A DNA stretch of 64,000 nt from positions 310,001-374,000 of the forward strand of contig NZ_JAHBOH010000002.1 in NCBI RefSeq assembly GCF_018531375.1. The letters run 5' to 3'. The position numbers were made by a program, and so were the translations under genes. The first letter of the stretch is position 1, and the number at the start of each line of letters is the position of its first letter. Below the pieces are notes generated by a model. It had not been told where the DNA came from. It ran no database searches and was given only the letters and a program-made list of their open reading frames with translations. Origin of the DNA: Cellulomonas fulva. GTDB taxonomy: Bacteria > Actinomycetota > Actinomycetes > Actinomycetales > Cellulomonadaceae. Below, piece after piece: positions 15,238 through 22,648 of the stretch.

Positions 15238-16142
15238 GATGCCTCCGGTTCCTGGGCGGTGCTCCGCCCGTGGGTCGAGCGTCGGTCCTCGGCCGCGTCC
15301 GGTGCCGCCGGACCGACCGTGGAAAATCCGACCGTGGAAAAATCGAGCGTGGACACGCTGGGCGACGGTCCGGCCGTCGAGGTCCCGCCCGCTGACGACC
15401 CCTCGTCGGACGCGGCCCGGCGCAGCTCGAGCACGCAGTGCGAGCGGCCGACGAACGGCCGCAGCCGGTGCGCGGTGACGGGACCGCCGGCCGTGGCCAG
15501 GACACCGGCGGCGAGCCCCAGGTGCACGCTGCAGACCACCTCGGGACGCTGCCGCGCGAGCTCGACGAAGGGGCAGCGCCACAGGTCCACGCGCAGGCCG
15601 TCGTCGTCCCGCGCCGGGTCGAACCCCAGCCGGTCGAGGTGACCCTCGAGGGCATCGAGCTGACGCGCGGCCGCGCGGTCGGACCTGTCCTCGTCGGACG
15701 CGGCCGGCGAGCGTGACCCCAGCGCGGGCTCGAGGACGCCGCCGGGTGCCGTCAGCGCGCGGCCGGCACTGCGGGCGGCCTCGGCGGTCGGGCCCAGGTC
15801 CCGCCCGTAGCCCTCGAGCAGCACGCGCGTCAGCGCGACCTGAGCGATGGACCGCTCCAGCCGCCGCATCGTCTCCGGGTCCTCGCGCGCGTCGTCGGGG
15901 GACGCGGCGCGGTAGAGGATGCGCGGGCGCCCGCGCACGGTGCGCACCTCCGGCGCGCGCGCGGCGAGACCGTCCTGCACCAGGCGCGCCAGGTGCTCGC
16001 GCGTCGTGTTCTGGTGCAGCCCGGTCGACTGCGCCAGCTCGCTCACGGTGTGCTGGCCGCCGCGCTGCAGGAGGTGCAGCAGCTCGACGCGGCTCGCGGC
16101 CGCGAGCGTGCCCTCGAGGGGCAGGCGGCGGGTGGCGGGCAT
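15234..16142 (-). CDS. HTH regulator with C-terminal cysteine motif (SufR-like; candidate Fe-S/NO sensor)
   Basis: 302 residues. Residues about 15-75 form a winged helix: ELLHLLQRGGQHTVSELAQSTGLHQNTTREHLARLVQDGL, then VRGRPRILYR. The C-terminal half has WRCPFVELARQRPEVVCSVH and a third Cys in GRSHCVLEL, resembling the cysteine region that binds a cluster in SufR-type regulators. The last 60 residues are low complexity with two FSTVG repeats. It is divergent from the NnrS-like and nirK genes and cotranscribed with the DUF2249 gene, so it probably controls nitrite/NO genes. A CAGACT hexamer 6 nt before the ATG suggests a leaderless start. Cluster binding is inference. Confidence 0.75.
   Translation of the reverse strand: MPATRRLPLEGTLAAASRVELLHLLQRGGQHTVSELAQSTGLHQNTTREHLARLVQDGLAARAPEVRTVRGRPRILYRAASPDDAREDPETMRRLERSIAQVALTRVLLEGYGRDLGPTAEAARSAGRALTAPGGVLEPALGSRSPAASDEDRSDRAAARQLDALEGHLDRLGFDPARDDDGLRVDLWRCPFVELARQRPEVVCSVHLGLAAGVLATAGGPVTAHRLRPFVGRSHCVLELRRAASDEGSSAGGTSTAGPSPSVSTLDFSTVGFSTVGPAAPDAAEDRRSTHGRSTAQEPEAS
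15317..15341. repeat. Two CCGTGGAAAA copies inside the regulator gene
   Basis: CCGTGGAAAA occurs at 15317-15326 and 15332-15341, 15 bp apart, in the 3' part of the regulator gene, where they encode the FSTVG pair on the minus strand. The same decamer occurs twice in the regulator's own promoter region. Confidence 0.85.
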
Positions 16143-16148
16143 GCAGGC

Positions 16149-16154
16149 AGTCTG
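16149..16154 (-). promoter_or_regulatory. -10-like CAGACT of the regulator gene
   Basis: On the minus strand CAGACT is followed by 6 nt and the ATG of the regulator, the spacing of the leaderless starts found elsewhere in the window. Confidence 0.4.
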
Positions 16155-16167
16155 CGGCCCGGCCCGG

Positions 16168-16177
16168 CCGTGGAAAA
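16168..16177. promoter_or_regulatory. Candidate operator copy 1 (CCGTGGAAAA)
   Basis: Lies upstream of the regulator's -10-like box, around its expected -35 region. Identical to copy 2 on the NnrS-like gene start. Candidate binding site for the adjacent regulator; inferred from repetition and position. Confidence 0.45.
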
Positions 16178-16216
16178 GGGGACGGAGGTCCCGCGCCGAC
16201 CCTGCGCGCGGATACC

Positions 16217-16222
16217 TACGGT
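16217..16222 (+). promoter_or_regulatory. -10 hexamer TACGGT, leaderless start
   Basis: TACGGT, 7-nt spacer, then GTG of the NnrS-like gene. Confidence 0.55.
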
Positions 16223-16227
16223 CGGTT

Positions 16228-16237
16228 CCGTGGAAAA
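16228..16237. promoter_or_regulatory. Candidate operator copy 2 (CCGTGGAAAA)
   Basis: Overlaps the predicted transcription start and the first codons of the NnrS-like gene. Binding here would block initiation. Confidence 0.45.
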
Positions 16238-17435
16238 CCGCCCGCGACGCGCCGTCCCGCCCGGGCGGCTGGCGTTGCTGCTGCCCGCCGGGACCGCTCT
16301 GCTCGCCGGCCTGGACGCCGCGCTGACCCTGCTGGGCCTGCCGGCTCCGGTGCAGCTCGCGCGGCTCCCGGAGGTGCACGGTCCGCTGATGGTGCTCGGC
16401 TTCGTCGGGACGCTCGTCGCGCTCGAGCGGGCGGTGGCGCTCGCACGCGCCCAGGGCGGGACGCAGCCCGAGCGCGCGCGGCCGTGGGCCTGGGCCGCGC
16501 CCGGCCTGCTCGGGCTGGGCGCGCTGCTGCTCGTCTCGCCCGCGCCGGTGCGCGCCGGGCAGGCGTGCCAGGTCGTCGGCTCCGGCGTGCTCGTCGCGCT
16601 CTACGGCGCCGCGTGGCGACGCCGCCCCGACGCGGCCATCGCGGTGCAGGGCCTGGGCGCGCTCGCGGCGGTCGGTGCGGCCGTGCTGTGGTCGGGCGGG
16701 GTGCCGGTGCCGGACCTCTCGCCGTGGCTCGTCGCGTTCCTGGTGCTGACGGTCGTGGGCGAGCGGCTCGAGCTGATGCGGATCGTGCCGGTGCCCGCGA
16801 CGGCGGAGCACGGTCTGGTCGCCGGGGCGCTCGCGCTCGTCGCCGGGGCCGCGCTCGCGCTGCTGTGGCCGGGGCCCGGCACCGCGGTAGTGGGCGCGGC
16901 CCTCGTCGGGCTCGTCGTGGTCCTGCTGCGGTACGACGTCGCGCGGCGGACCGTGCGGGGCACGGGCCTGCCCCGGTTCATGGCGGTCGCGATGCTCGCG
17001 GCGTTCGCCTGGCTCGCGGTCGCCGGAGCCACCTGGCTCGTCGGCGGCCCCACGACCGGCGGCGTGCGGTACGACGCGGTGCTGCACGCCGTCTTCCTCG
17101 GCTTCGTCATGTCCATGGTCATGGCGCACGCGCCGGTGATCCTGCCGGCGGTGCTGCCTCGGCCGCTGCCGTACCGGGCGGCCATGTACGTCCCGCTGGC
17201 GCTGCTGCACGCGACGCTCGTGCTGCGCGTGCTCGTCGGGGACGCGCGCGGCGTCGGGTGGGCCGTCCAGGTGGGCGGGGTCGGCAACATCGTGGCCGTG
17301 CTGGCGTTCGTCGGCGTGGCGGTGACGAGCGTGCTGCGCGGCGCACCGCGACGGACGGGCCGCACCACGAGGCAAGGGCGCGTCCCGGAGGCCGCGTCGC
17401 CCGCCGGCGCCGAGCCGGTCGAGGTGACCGCGTGA
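16230..17435 (+). CDS. Polytopic membrane protein, NnrS-like
   Basis: 401 residues with about twelve hydrophobic segments and little else. Conserved-looking histidines sit inside membrane segments: EVHGPLMVLGFVGT near residue 50 and AVLHAVFLGFVMSMVMAHAPVILP near 290. These resemble the haem/copper-binding histidines of NnrS, a membrane protein that protects against NO stress. Start GTG fixed by TACGGT 7 nt upstream. The stop overlaps the next GTG by 4 nt (GTGA), coupling it to the nitrite reductase gene. The NnrS assignment is by motif and context, not by a search. Confidence 0.65.
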   Translation: MENRPRRAVPPGRLALLLPAGTALLAGLDAALTLLGLPAPVQLARLPEVHGPLMVLGFVGTLVALERAVALARAQGGTQPERARPWAWAAPGLLGLGALLLVSPAPVRAGQACQVVGSGVLVALYGAAWRRRPDAAIAVQGLGALAAVGAAVLWSGGVPVPDLSPWLVAFLVLTVVGERLELMRIVPVPATAEHGLVAGALALVAGAALALLWPGPGTAVVGAALVGLVVVLLRYDVARRTVRGTGLPRFMAVAMLAAFAWLAVAGATWLVGGPTTGGVRYDAVLHAVFLGFVMSMVMAHAPVILPAVLPRPLPYRAAMYVPLALLHATLVLRVLVGDARGVGWAVQVGGVGNIVAVLAFVGVAVTSVLRGAPRRTGRTTRQGRVPEAASPAGAEPVEVTA

Positions 17436-20221
17436 GCCGCGCGTCGTGGCACCTGCGTGCCAACGGGCTGGTGCTGGCGTGGCTCGTCGCGGCGGCGGTG
17501 CTGACCGTCGCGCACCGGTGGGTCGCGGCGGCCCAGTGGCTCATGGTGCACCTGCTCCTGCTCGGCGCGGTCAGCACCGCGATCCTGCTGTGGAGCCAGC
17601 ACTTCGCGGACACGCTGCTGCGGCAGCCGGCGCCCGGCGGGCGGCGCGGGCTCGTCGTGCGGCTCGCGGCGCACACGCTGGGCGCGGTGCTCGTGGTCGC
17701 CGGCCTCGTCGTGCCCGCCTTCGCGCTGGTGCTCGCGGGTTCGGTGCTCGTCGGTGGTGCGGGCGTCGGCCAGGCGGTCGTGGTGGGCCGGCAGATGCGC
17801 TCCGCGCTGCCGTCGCGGTTCCGGCCGCTCGCGCGCTGGTACGTCGGCGCGGGCGCGGTGCTGCCGCTCGGCGTCGCGTGCGGCGTCGTGCTCGCGCGGG
17901 GGACCGTGTCCGACGACGTGCACGGGCGGCTCTACGTCGCGCACGTCGTCCTCACGCTCGTCGGCTGGGTCGCCACCACCGTCCTGGGCACGCTCGTGGT
18001 CCTGTGGCCCACCGTCCGGCACGCTCGCATCGAGCCGTCCGACGAGGCCGCGGGGCGCCGTGCGCTGCCTGTGGTCCTGGCCGGCCTCGGCGTCGTGGTG
18101 CTCGCCGCCGCGACCGGCTGGCGCTGGCTCGTCCTGGCGGGGTGCGTCGTCGTGGCCGTCGGCGCCGGGCTGGTCGGCGCCATGATGTGGCGCCAGCACC
18201 GGGCAGCCGCTCCCGTGGTCGCCGCGAACGCCGCACGGGTGGTGCCCGCGCGGACCGCGCCGGTGCACGTGCCGCCCGTCTTCGCGCCGGGCTCGCTCGC
18301 GGCGTCCGTGGCCTGGCTGGTCGGCTCGCTCGTGGCGTTCGGCGTGGTCGTCGTCGCCGCGCCCGGCTGGGACGTCGCGGCGCTGCGGGTGCGCGGCCTG
18401 GTCGCGCCGTTCGCGGTCGGCTTCGCCGCGCAGGTGCTGCTCGGTGCGCTGTCCCACCTGCTGCCCGTGGTGCTCGGGGGCGGCCCGGCCGTCGCGCGTC
18501 GGACGGCGGCCGAGCTCGACCGCGGCGCCGTCGTGCGGCTCGTGCTGGTCAACGGCGGGCTGCTGCTGTTCTGCGCGCCGGTGCCGAGCACCGTGCGCGT
18601 GCTCGTGTCCTTCGTCGTGCTGGGCGCGCTCGTCGCGTTCCTGGTGCTCGCGGCGCGTGCGGTCCGGGTCGCTCGGCGGCCCGCGGCTGCGTCGGCACCC
18701 GCGGCTGCGCCGGCACCCGCGGCTGCGCCGGCACCCGCGCCTGCGTCGTCCGGCGCGGTCTCGTCGGCGGTGCCCGGCCCGCCCCGGCCGCCGCGCTCCG
18801 GGGCGCTCGCGGTCGGCGTGGGCGCCCTGGCGCTCGCGCTCGTCGTCGGGGTCGCGATCGACCCGCCCGCTGCCGGCATCGCGGCCGCGGGTGCCCCGGT
18901 GGACGGGGTCGGCCCGGACGTGGTCGCGACGGGCCGGACCACGACCGTCCAGGTCGAGGCGCGCGAGATGCGCTTCGTGCCCGCGCGCGTCGAGGTGCCC
19001 GCCGGGGACCGGCTGGTGCTCGAGGTGACCAACGCCGACGACGACGTGCACGACCTGGTCCTCGCGGACGGCACCACCTCGGGACGGCTGTCCCCGGGTG
19101 CGGCCGCGACGGTCGACGTCGGCGTCGTCGGTGCGGACCTCGACGGCTGGTGCTCGGTGGCCGGCCACCGGCTCATGGGCATGACGCTGCAGGTCGTCGT
19201 CACGGGTGAGGCGGTGGTAGCGGCGGGTCCGTCCGCGGACCCCGACGAGCCGGCGGAGCACTCCGGGCACGACATGTCGGGGCACGACGTCACCTCGGGC
19301 GCCACCTCGGACGGCAGCACGGACGCGGCGGACCTGCTGGACCTGATGGCGACGCCCGACGACGCGTTCGTCGCGCGCGACGCCGCCCTCAGCCCTCTCG
19401 GGCCCGACCGCGGACCCGTCACCCACCGCGTGCGCCTCGAGGTGCAGGAGGTGGTGCGCGAGGTGGCGCCGGGGGTCACGCAGCGGCTGTGGACGTTCGG
19501 TGGGGAGGCGCCCGGACCCGTGCTGCACGGGCGGGTCGGCGACACGTTCGTCGTGACGCTCGTCAACGACGGCACGATCGGCCACTCGATCGACTTCCAC
19601 GCGGGCGCGCTCGCGCCCGACGACGTGATGCGGACCATCGCGCCGGGCGAGGAGCTGACCTACACGTTCACGGCCACCCGGTCCGGCATCTGGATGTACC
19701 ACTGCTCGACCATGCCGATGTCGGTGCACCTCGCGAACGGCATGCTCGGTGCGGTCGTGATCGAGCCCGACGGGCTGCCGGAGGTCGGCCGGCAGTACGT
19801 CGTCGTGCAGTCCGAGCTGTACCTGGGCCCGCAGGGGGGCGAGGCGGACGCCGCCCAGGTCGCCGCCGCGCAGCCCGACCTCGTCGTGTTCAACGGCTAC
19901 GCCAACCAGTACCGGGACCGTCCGCTCACGGCGACCGCGGGGGAGCGGGTCCGGTTCTGGGTGCTCGACGCCGGGCCCAACCGGCCGAGCGCGTTCCACG
20001 TCGTGGGCGGGCAGTTCGACACGGTGTTCCGCGAGGGCGAGTACGCGCTCCGGGACGGCGGCTCGACGGGCAGCGGCGGCTCGCAGGTGCTCGCGCTGCA
20101 GCCCGCGGAGGGTGGCTTCGTCGAGCTGACGTTCCCCGAGGCCGGGACGTACCCGTTCGTGACCCACGCGATGTCCGACGCGGAGTCCGGCGCGCAGGGG
20201 CGCGTCGTCGTGACGCCCTGA
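17432..20221 (+). CDS. nirK: Copper nitrite reductase (NirK) fused to membrane domain and cupredoxin
   Basis: Predicted to reduce nitrite to NO on the outer face of the membrane. 929 residues in four parts. (1) About thirteen membrane segments with intramembrane His (residues 1-480), similar in style to the preceding NnrS-like protein. (2) A plastocyanin-like cupredoxin (about 500-590) with Cu ligands His in VHDLVL and Cys/His/Met in WCSVAGHRLMGM. (3) A His/Met-rich linker HSGHDMSGHD. (4) A two-domain NirK core (about 660-929): DFHAG, the type 1 and type 2 copper motif MYHCSTMPMSVHLANGM, and the second-domain His in FHVVGGQFD. The extra cupredoxin could pass electrons from the membrane part to NirK. 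NirK could instead be a related multicopper oxidase. Confidence 0.82.
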   Translation: MSRASWHLRANGLVLAWLVAAAVLTVAHRWVAAAQWLMVHLLLLGAVSTAILLWSQHFADTLLRQPAPGGRRGLVVRLAAHTLGAVLVVAGLVVPAFALVLAGSVLVGGAGVGQAVVVGRQMRSALPSRFRPLARWYVGAGAVLPLGVACGVVLARGTVSDDVHGRLYVAHVVLTLVGWVATTVLGTLVVLWPTVRHARIEPSDEAAGRRALPVVLAGLGVVVLAAATGWRWLVLAGCVVVAVGAGLVGAMMWRQHRAAAPVVAANAARVVPARTAPVHVPPVFAPGSLAASVAWLVGSLVAFGVVVVAAPGWDVAALRVRGLVAPFAVGFAAQVLLGALSHLLPVVLGGGPAVARRTAAELDRGAVVRLVLVNGGLLLFCAPVPSTVRVLVSFVVLGALVAFLVLAARAVRVARRPAAASAPAAAPAPAAAPAPAPASSGAVSSAVPGPPRPPRSGALAVGVGALALALVVGVAIDPPAAGIAAAGAPVDGVGPDVVATGRTTTVQVEAREMRFVPARVEVPAGDRLVLEVTNADDDVHDLVLADGTTSGRLSPGAAATVDVGVVGADLDGWCSVAGHRLMGMTLQVVVTGEAVVAAGPSADPDEPAEHSGHDMSGHDVTSGATSDGSTDAADLLDLMATPDDAFVARDAALSPLGPDRGPVTHRVRLEVQEVVREVAPGVTQRLWTFGGEAPGPVLHGRVGDTFVVTLVNDGTIGHSIDFHAGALAPDDVMRTIAPGEELTYTFTATRSGIWMYHCSTMPMSVHLANGMLGAVVIEPDGLPEVGRQYVVVQSELYLGPQGGEADAAQVAAAQPDLVVFNGYANQYRDRPLTATAGERVRFWVLDAGPNRPSAFHVVGGQFDTVFREGEYALRDGGSTGSGGSQVLALQPAEGGFVELTFPEAGTYPFVTHAMSDAESGAQGRVVVTP
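18680..18748 (+). repeat. 18-bp tandem repeat encoding an Ala-Pro linker
   Basis: About 3.8 copies of cccgcggctgcgccggca code for the AP-rich spacer between the membrane domain's last helices. Confidence 0.9.
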
Positions 20222-20236
20222 GGCTGGTCACGCACG

Positions 20237-20272
20237 ACGCGGGGCACCCGTCCGGGGTCGGGTGCCCCGCGT
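20237..20272. terminator. Bidirectional terminator between nirK and pgi
   Basis: Perfect 13-bp stem (core GCGGGGCACCC/GGGTGCCCCGC) with a 10-nt loop, 15 nt after the nirK stop and 21 nt after the pgi stop on the other strand. Confidence 0.82.
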
Positions 20273-20293
20273 GGTGGCGGGCGGTCGCGGGGG

Positions 20294-21973
20294 TCAGTCG
20301 CGCAGGGAGAGGTACGTCGCGATGAGCGACGCCGTCGACGGGTCCTGCGCCTCGAGCGCCGCGACGTCGCCCTCGACCGCGGGGGCGATCTCGAGCGCGA
20401 GCTTCTTGCCCAGCTCGACACCCCACTGGTCGAACGAGTCGATGCCCCAGACCACGCCCTGGACGAACGTGATGTGCTCGTACAGCGCGATGAGCTGGCC
20501 CAGCACCGCCGGGGTCAGCGACGGCGCGAGGATCGACGTCGTGGGACGGTTCCCCGAGAAGACCCGAGCGGGGACGATCTCCTCGGCCGTGCCCTCGGCG
20601 CGCACCTCGTCGGCCGTCTTGCCGAACGCGAGCGCCTTGGTCTGCGCGAAGAAGTTGGCGAGGAACAGCGCGTGCACGTCCGTGCCGCCGTCGGTCAGCG
20701 GGTGGGCCGGGTTGGCGACCGCGATGAAGTCGGCCGGGATGAGGCGCGTGCCCTGGTGGATCAGCTGGTAGAAGGCGTGCTGCCCGTTGGTCCCGGGCTC
20801 GCCCCAGAACACCTCGCCCGTCGCCGTGGTGACCGGCGTCCCGTCCCAGCGCACGGACTTGCCGTTGGACTCCATGGTGAGCTGCTGCAGGTACGCCGGG
20901 AAGCGGTGCAGGTACTGGGCGTACGGCAGGACGGCGTGCGTGTGGGCGCCCAGGAAGTTGACGTACCAGACGTTGAGCAGGCCCATCAGCACGGGCACGT
21001 TCTGCGCGAACGGCGTGCTCGCGACGTGCTCGTCGACCGCGTGGAAGCCCGCGAGGAAGTCGCGGAAGGCGTCCGGGCCGATCGCGATCGCGAGCGAGGT
21101 CCCGATGACCGAGTCCACCGAGTACCGGCCGCCGACCCAGTCCCAGAACCCGAACGCGTTGGCGGGGTCGATGCCGAACGCGGCGACCTTGTCCAGCGCG
21201 GTGGAGACCGCGACGAAGTGCTGGGCGACGGCGGCCGTGCGGGCGTCGTCGGAGTCCTCGAGGTGGCCCGCGGCCGCCAGTCGCTCCCACAGCCACGTGC
21301 GCGCGAGCCGCGCGTTGGTGAGCGTCTCGAGCGTGCCGAACGTCTTGGAGGCGACGATGAACAGCGTCGTCGTCGGGTCCAGGTCCTTGACGGTCTCGGC
21401 GAGGTCCGTGGGGTCGATGTTGGAGACGAACCGGACCTCGAGGCCCTCCTGCACGTACGGCTTGAGCGCCTCGTACGCCATGACCGGGCCGAGGTCCGAG
21501 CCGCCGATGCCGATGTTCACGACCGTGCGCACGCGCTCGCCCGTGACGCCGGTCCAGGCACCCGAGCGGACGCGCTCGGCGAACGCGAACATCTTCTCGA
21601 GCTCCGCGTGGACGTCGGCGTCCACGTCCTGCCCGTCGACGACGAGCGGCGGCTGCGCACCCGCGGGCCGACGCAGCGCCGTGTGCAGCACGGCGCGATC
21701 CTCGGTGACGTTGATGTGCTCGCCGCGCAGCTGCGCCTGCAGGCGGCCGGCCAGGTCGACCTCGTCGGCCAGGCGCACCAGGAGGGCGAGCGTCTCGTCG
21801 GTCACCAGGTTCTTGGAGAGGTCCACGTGCAGGTCCGCGAGCCGCAGCGAGAGTCGCTGGGCGCGGCCCGGGTCCGCGGCGAACCAGCCGCGCAGGTCGG
21901 GCGTGAGGGTCGACTCGTGCGCGGACAGGTCCTGCCACGCGCTCGTCGTCGTGGCGTCGATGGGGCTGGTCAC
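20294..21973 (-). CDS. pgi: Glucose-6-phosphate isomerase
   Basis: Interconverts glucose-6-P and fructose-6-P; cytoplasmic. 559 residues, normal length. Both PGI signatures are visible: [15 protein letters not shown] near residue 210 (family D-x-T-x-S-K-T block) and [21 protein letters not shown] near 515. The phosphate/substrate segment [11 protein letters not shown] is at about 155 and the catalytic Glu region is in [21 protein letters not shown] is chosen because GGAGG lies 7 nt upstream. NagB encoded nearby feeds fructose-6-P into the same node, but pgi is a separate unit on the opposite strand. Confidence 0.98.
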   Translation of the reverse strand: MTSPIDATTTSAWQDLSAHESTLTPDLRGWFAADPGRAQRLSLRLADLHVDLSKNLVTDETLALLVRLADEVDLAGRLQAQLRGEHINVTEDRAVLHTALRRPAGAQPPLVVDGQDVDADVHAELEKMFAFAERVRSGAWTGVTGERVRTVVNIGIGGSDLGPVMAYEALKPYVQEGLEVRFVSNIDPTDLAETVKDLDPTTTLFIVASKTFGTLETLTNARLARTWLWERLAAAGHLEDSDDARTAAVAQHFVAVSTALDKVAAFGIDPANAFGFWDWVGGRYSVDSVIGTSLAIAIGPDAFRDFLAGFHAVDEHVASTPFAQNVPVLMGLLNVWYVNFLGAHTHAVLPYAQYLHRFPAYLQQLTMESNGKSVRWDGTPVTTATGEVFWGEPGTNGQHAFYQLIHQGTRLIPADFIAVANPAHPLTDGGTDVHALFLANFFAQTKALAFGKTADEVRAEGTAEEIVPARVFSGNRPTTSILAPSLTPAVLGQLIALYEHITFVQGVVWGIDSFDQWGVELGKKLALEIAPAVEGDVAALEAQDPSTASLIATYLSLRD

Positions 21974-22074
21974 GATGGTTCCTCCGGATGACTGGGACCG
22001 GCTGCTTGAGCGGGGCGCGCGGCGCTCCGGGCGCGGTGCGCTCCGGCTGCGCGCGAACCTTCCCAACCTACTGG

Positions 22075-22080
22075 CCCGGC
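22075..22080 (-). promoter_or_regulatory. Possible -10 (TAGGTT) of pgi
   Basis: Minus-strand TAGGTT fits TANNNT and would leave a leader of about 95 nt before the pgi GTG. Confidence 0.35.
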
Positions 22081-22163
22081 GCGACGGCTCGCTCGGGACG
22101 TCCGTGGGACCACGAGGGCGTCGGGGTGCTCTGACGACCTCACGAGCTCGACGGCCCGGCGCC

Positions 22164-22169
22164 TAGGGT
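22164..22169 (+). promoter_or_regulatory. -10 hexamer TAGGGT, leaderless start
   Basis: TAGGGT, 7-nt spacer, then GTG at 22177. Confidence 0.55.
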
Positions 22170-22176
22170 GTGGCGC

Positions 22177-22512
22177 GTGTCCCGACGAGCCCTGACCGCC
22201 CTGATCGCCGCGCTCACCCTCGTCGTGGGCTTCGGGGTCGCCCAGCTGACCGACGTCCGGGCGCTCGGGGGAGCGGTCCTCGTGCTCGGGGCTGCCTGGT
22301 GCGCGTGGCGCTCGCGGCCGGCGGTGGCGTGGTGGCGGATCGCGGCCGTCCTGGCGCTCGGTGGTGTCGGCTTCGTGGCCACCCACCTCCTCGCCCGGAC
22401 CGCTCTCGGCGCCTGGCCCTCGGTCCTCCTGACCGCGGCCGCCCTAGCAGCAGCGACCTACGCCCTCCTCGCCCCCCGCCCCAGCGATCCCTCCGCCTCC
22501 CGGCCCGCGTGA
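22177..22512 (+). CDS. Small membrane protein with three to four helices, unknown
   Basis: 111 residues. Hydrophobic segments TALIAALTLVVGFGVAQL, GGAVLVLGAAWCAW, IAAVLALGGVGFVATHLLA and VLLTAAALAAATYALLA span most of the chain; the tail is Ser/Pro-rich. I recognise no family. An earlier in-frame GTG exists three codons upstream, but it lies inside the -10 box, so the second GTG is taken as the leaderless start. It is divergent from pgi and stands alone. Confidence 0.65.
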   Translation: MSRRALTALIAALTLVVGFGVAQLTDVRALGGAVLVLGAAWCAWRSRPAVAWWRIAAVLALGGVGFVATHLLARTALGAWPSVLLTAAALAAATYALLAPRPSDPSASRPA

Positions 22513-22587
22513 CCGGAGCGCCGGCCGGGTCGTCGCCGAGCGGCGGGGCGGTGGCGGTGTTCCGGAGGTGTGAACGGGGGGTCACGA

Positions 22588-22603
22588 TGTGATCACGGTC
22601 ACG
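22588..22603 (+). promoter_or_regulatory. Candidate CRP-family site upstream of the ROK regulator
   Basis: TGTGA-N6-TCACG matches nine of ten positions of the CRP/GlxR half-sites (TGTGA-N6-TCACA). It lies just upstream of a -35 box, centred about 53 bp before the predicted start, where a catabolite activator could act. Confidence 0.5.
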
Positions 22604-22611
22604 GATGGTGC

Positions 22612-22641
22612 TTGACATTGGATTAGTAAGGAACGTCTACT
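22612..22641 (+). promoter_or_regulatory. Promoter of the ROK regulator gene (-35 TTGACA, -10 TCTACT)
   Basis: TTGACA at 22612-22617 and TCTACT at 22636-22641, spacer 18 nt, with the GTG 7 nt after the -10. This is the only clear consensus -35 I see in the window and implies a leaderless message. Confidence 0.6.
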
Positions 22642-22643
22642 AA
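22623..22643. promoter_or_regulatory. Inverted-repeat operator candidate TTAGTA-N9-TACTAA
   Basis: Perfect 6-bp arms in a strikingly AT-rich patch, overlapping the -10. The shape fits ROK/NagC-type operators (TTAGT...ACTAA), so autoregulation by the downstream ROK protein is likely. Confidence 0.6.
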
Positions 22644-22648
22644 CAAAC

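Noticed and set aside
15713-17431. The nirK reading frame extends upstream by about 570 codons
   Set aside because: The extension runs antisense to the regulator and out of frame with the NnrS-like gene, whose stop gives a GTGA junction with the GTG at 17432; the upstream translation is Arg-rich low complexity.
16601-20167. A 1188-codon minus-strand frame opposite the nirK fusion
   Set aside because: Antisense shadow: no recognisable domains, and the plus strand has membrane helices and copper motifs in order.
22588-22603. The CRP-like site as chance
   Set aside because: Considered and kept: nine of ten consensus bases with correct N6 spacing, next to the only clear -35 consensus in the window, make coincidence less likely, though it is unproven.
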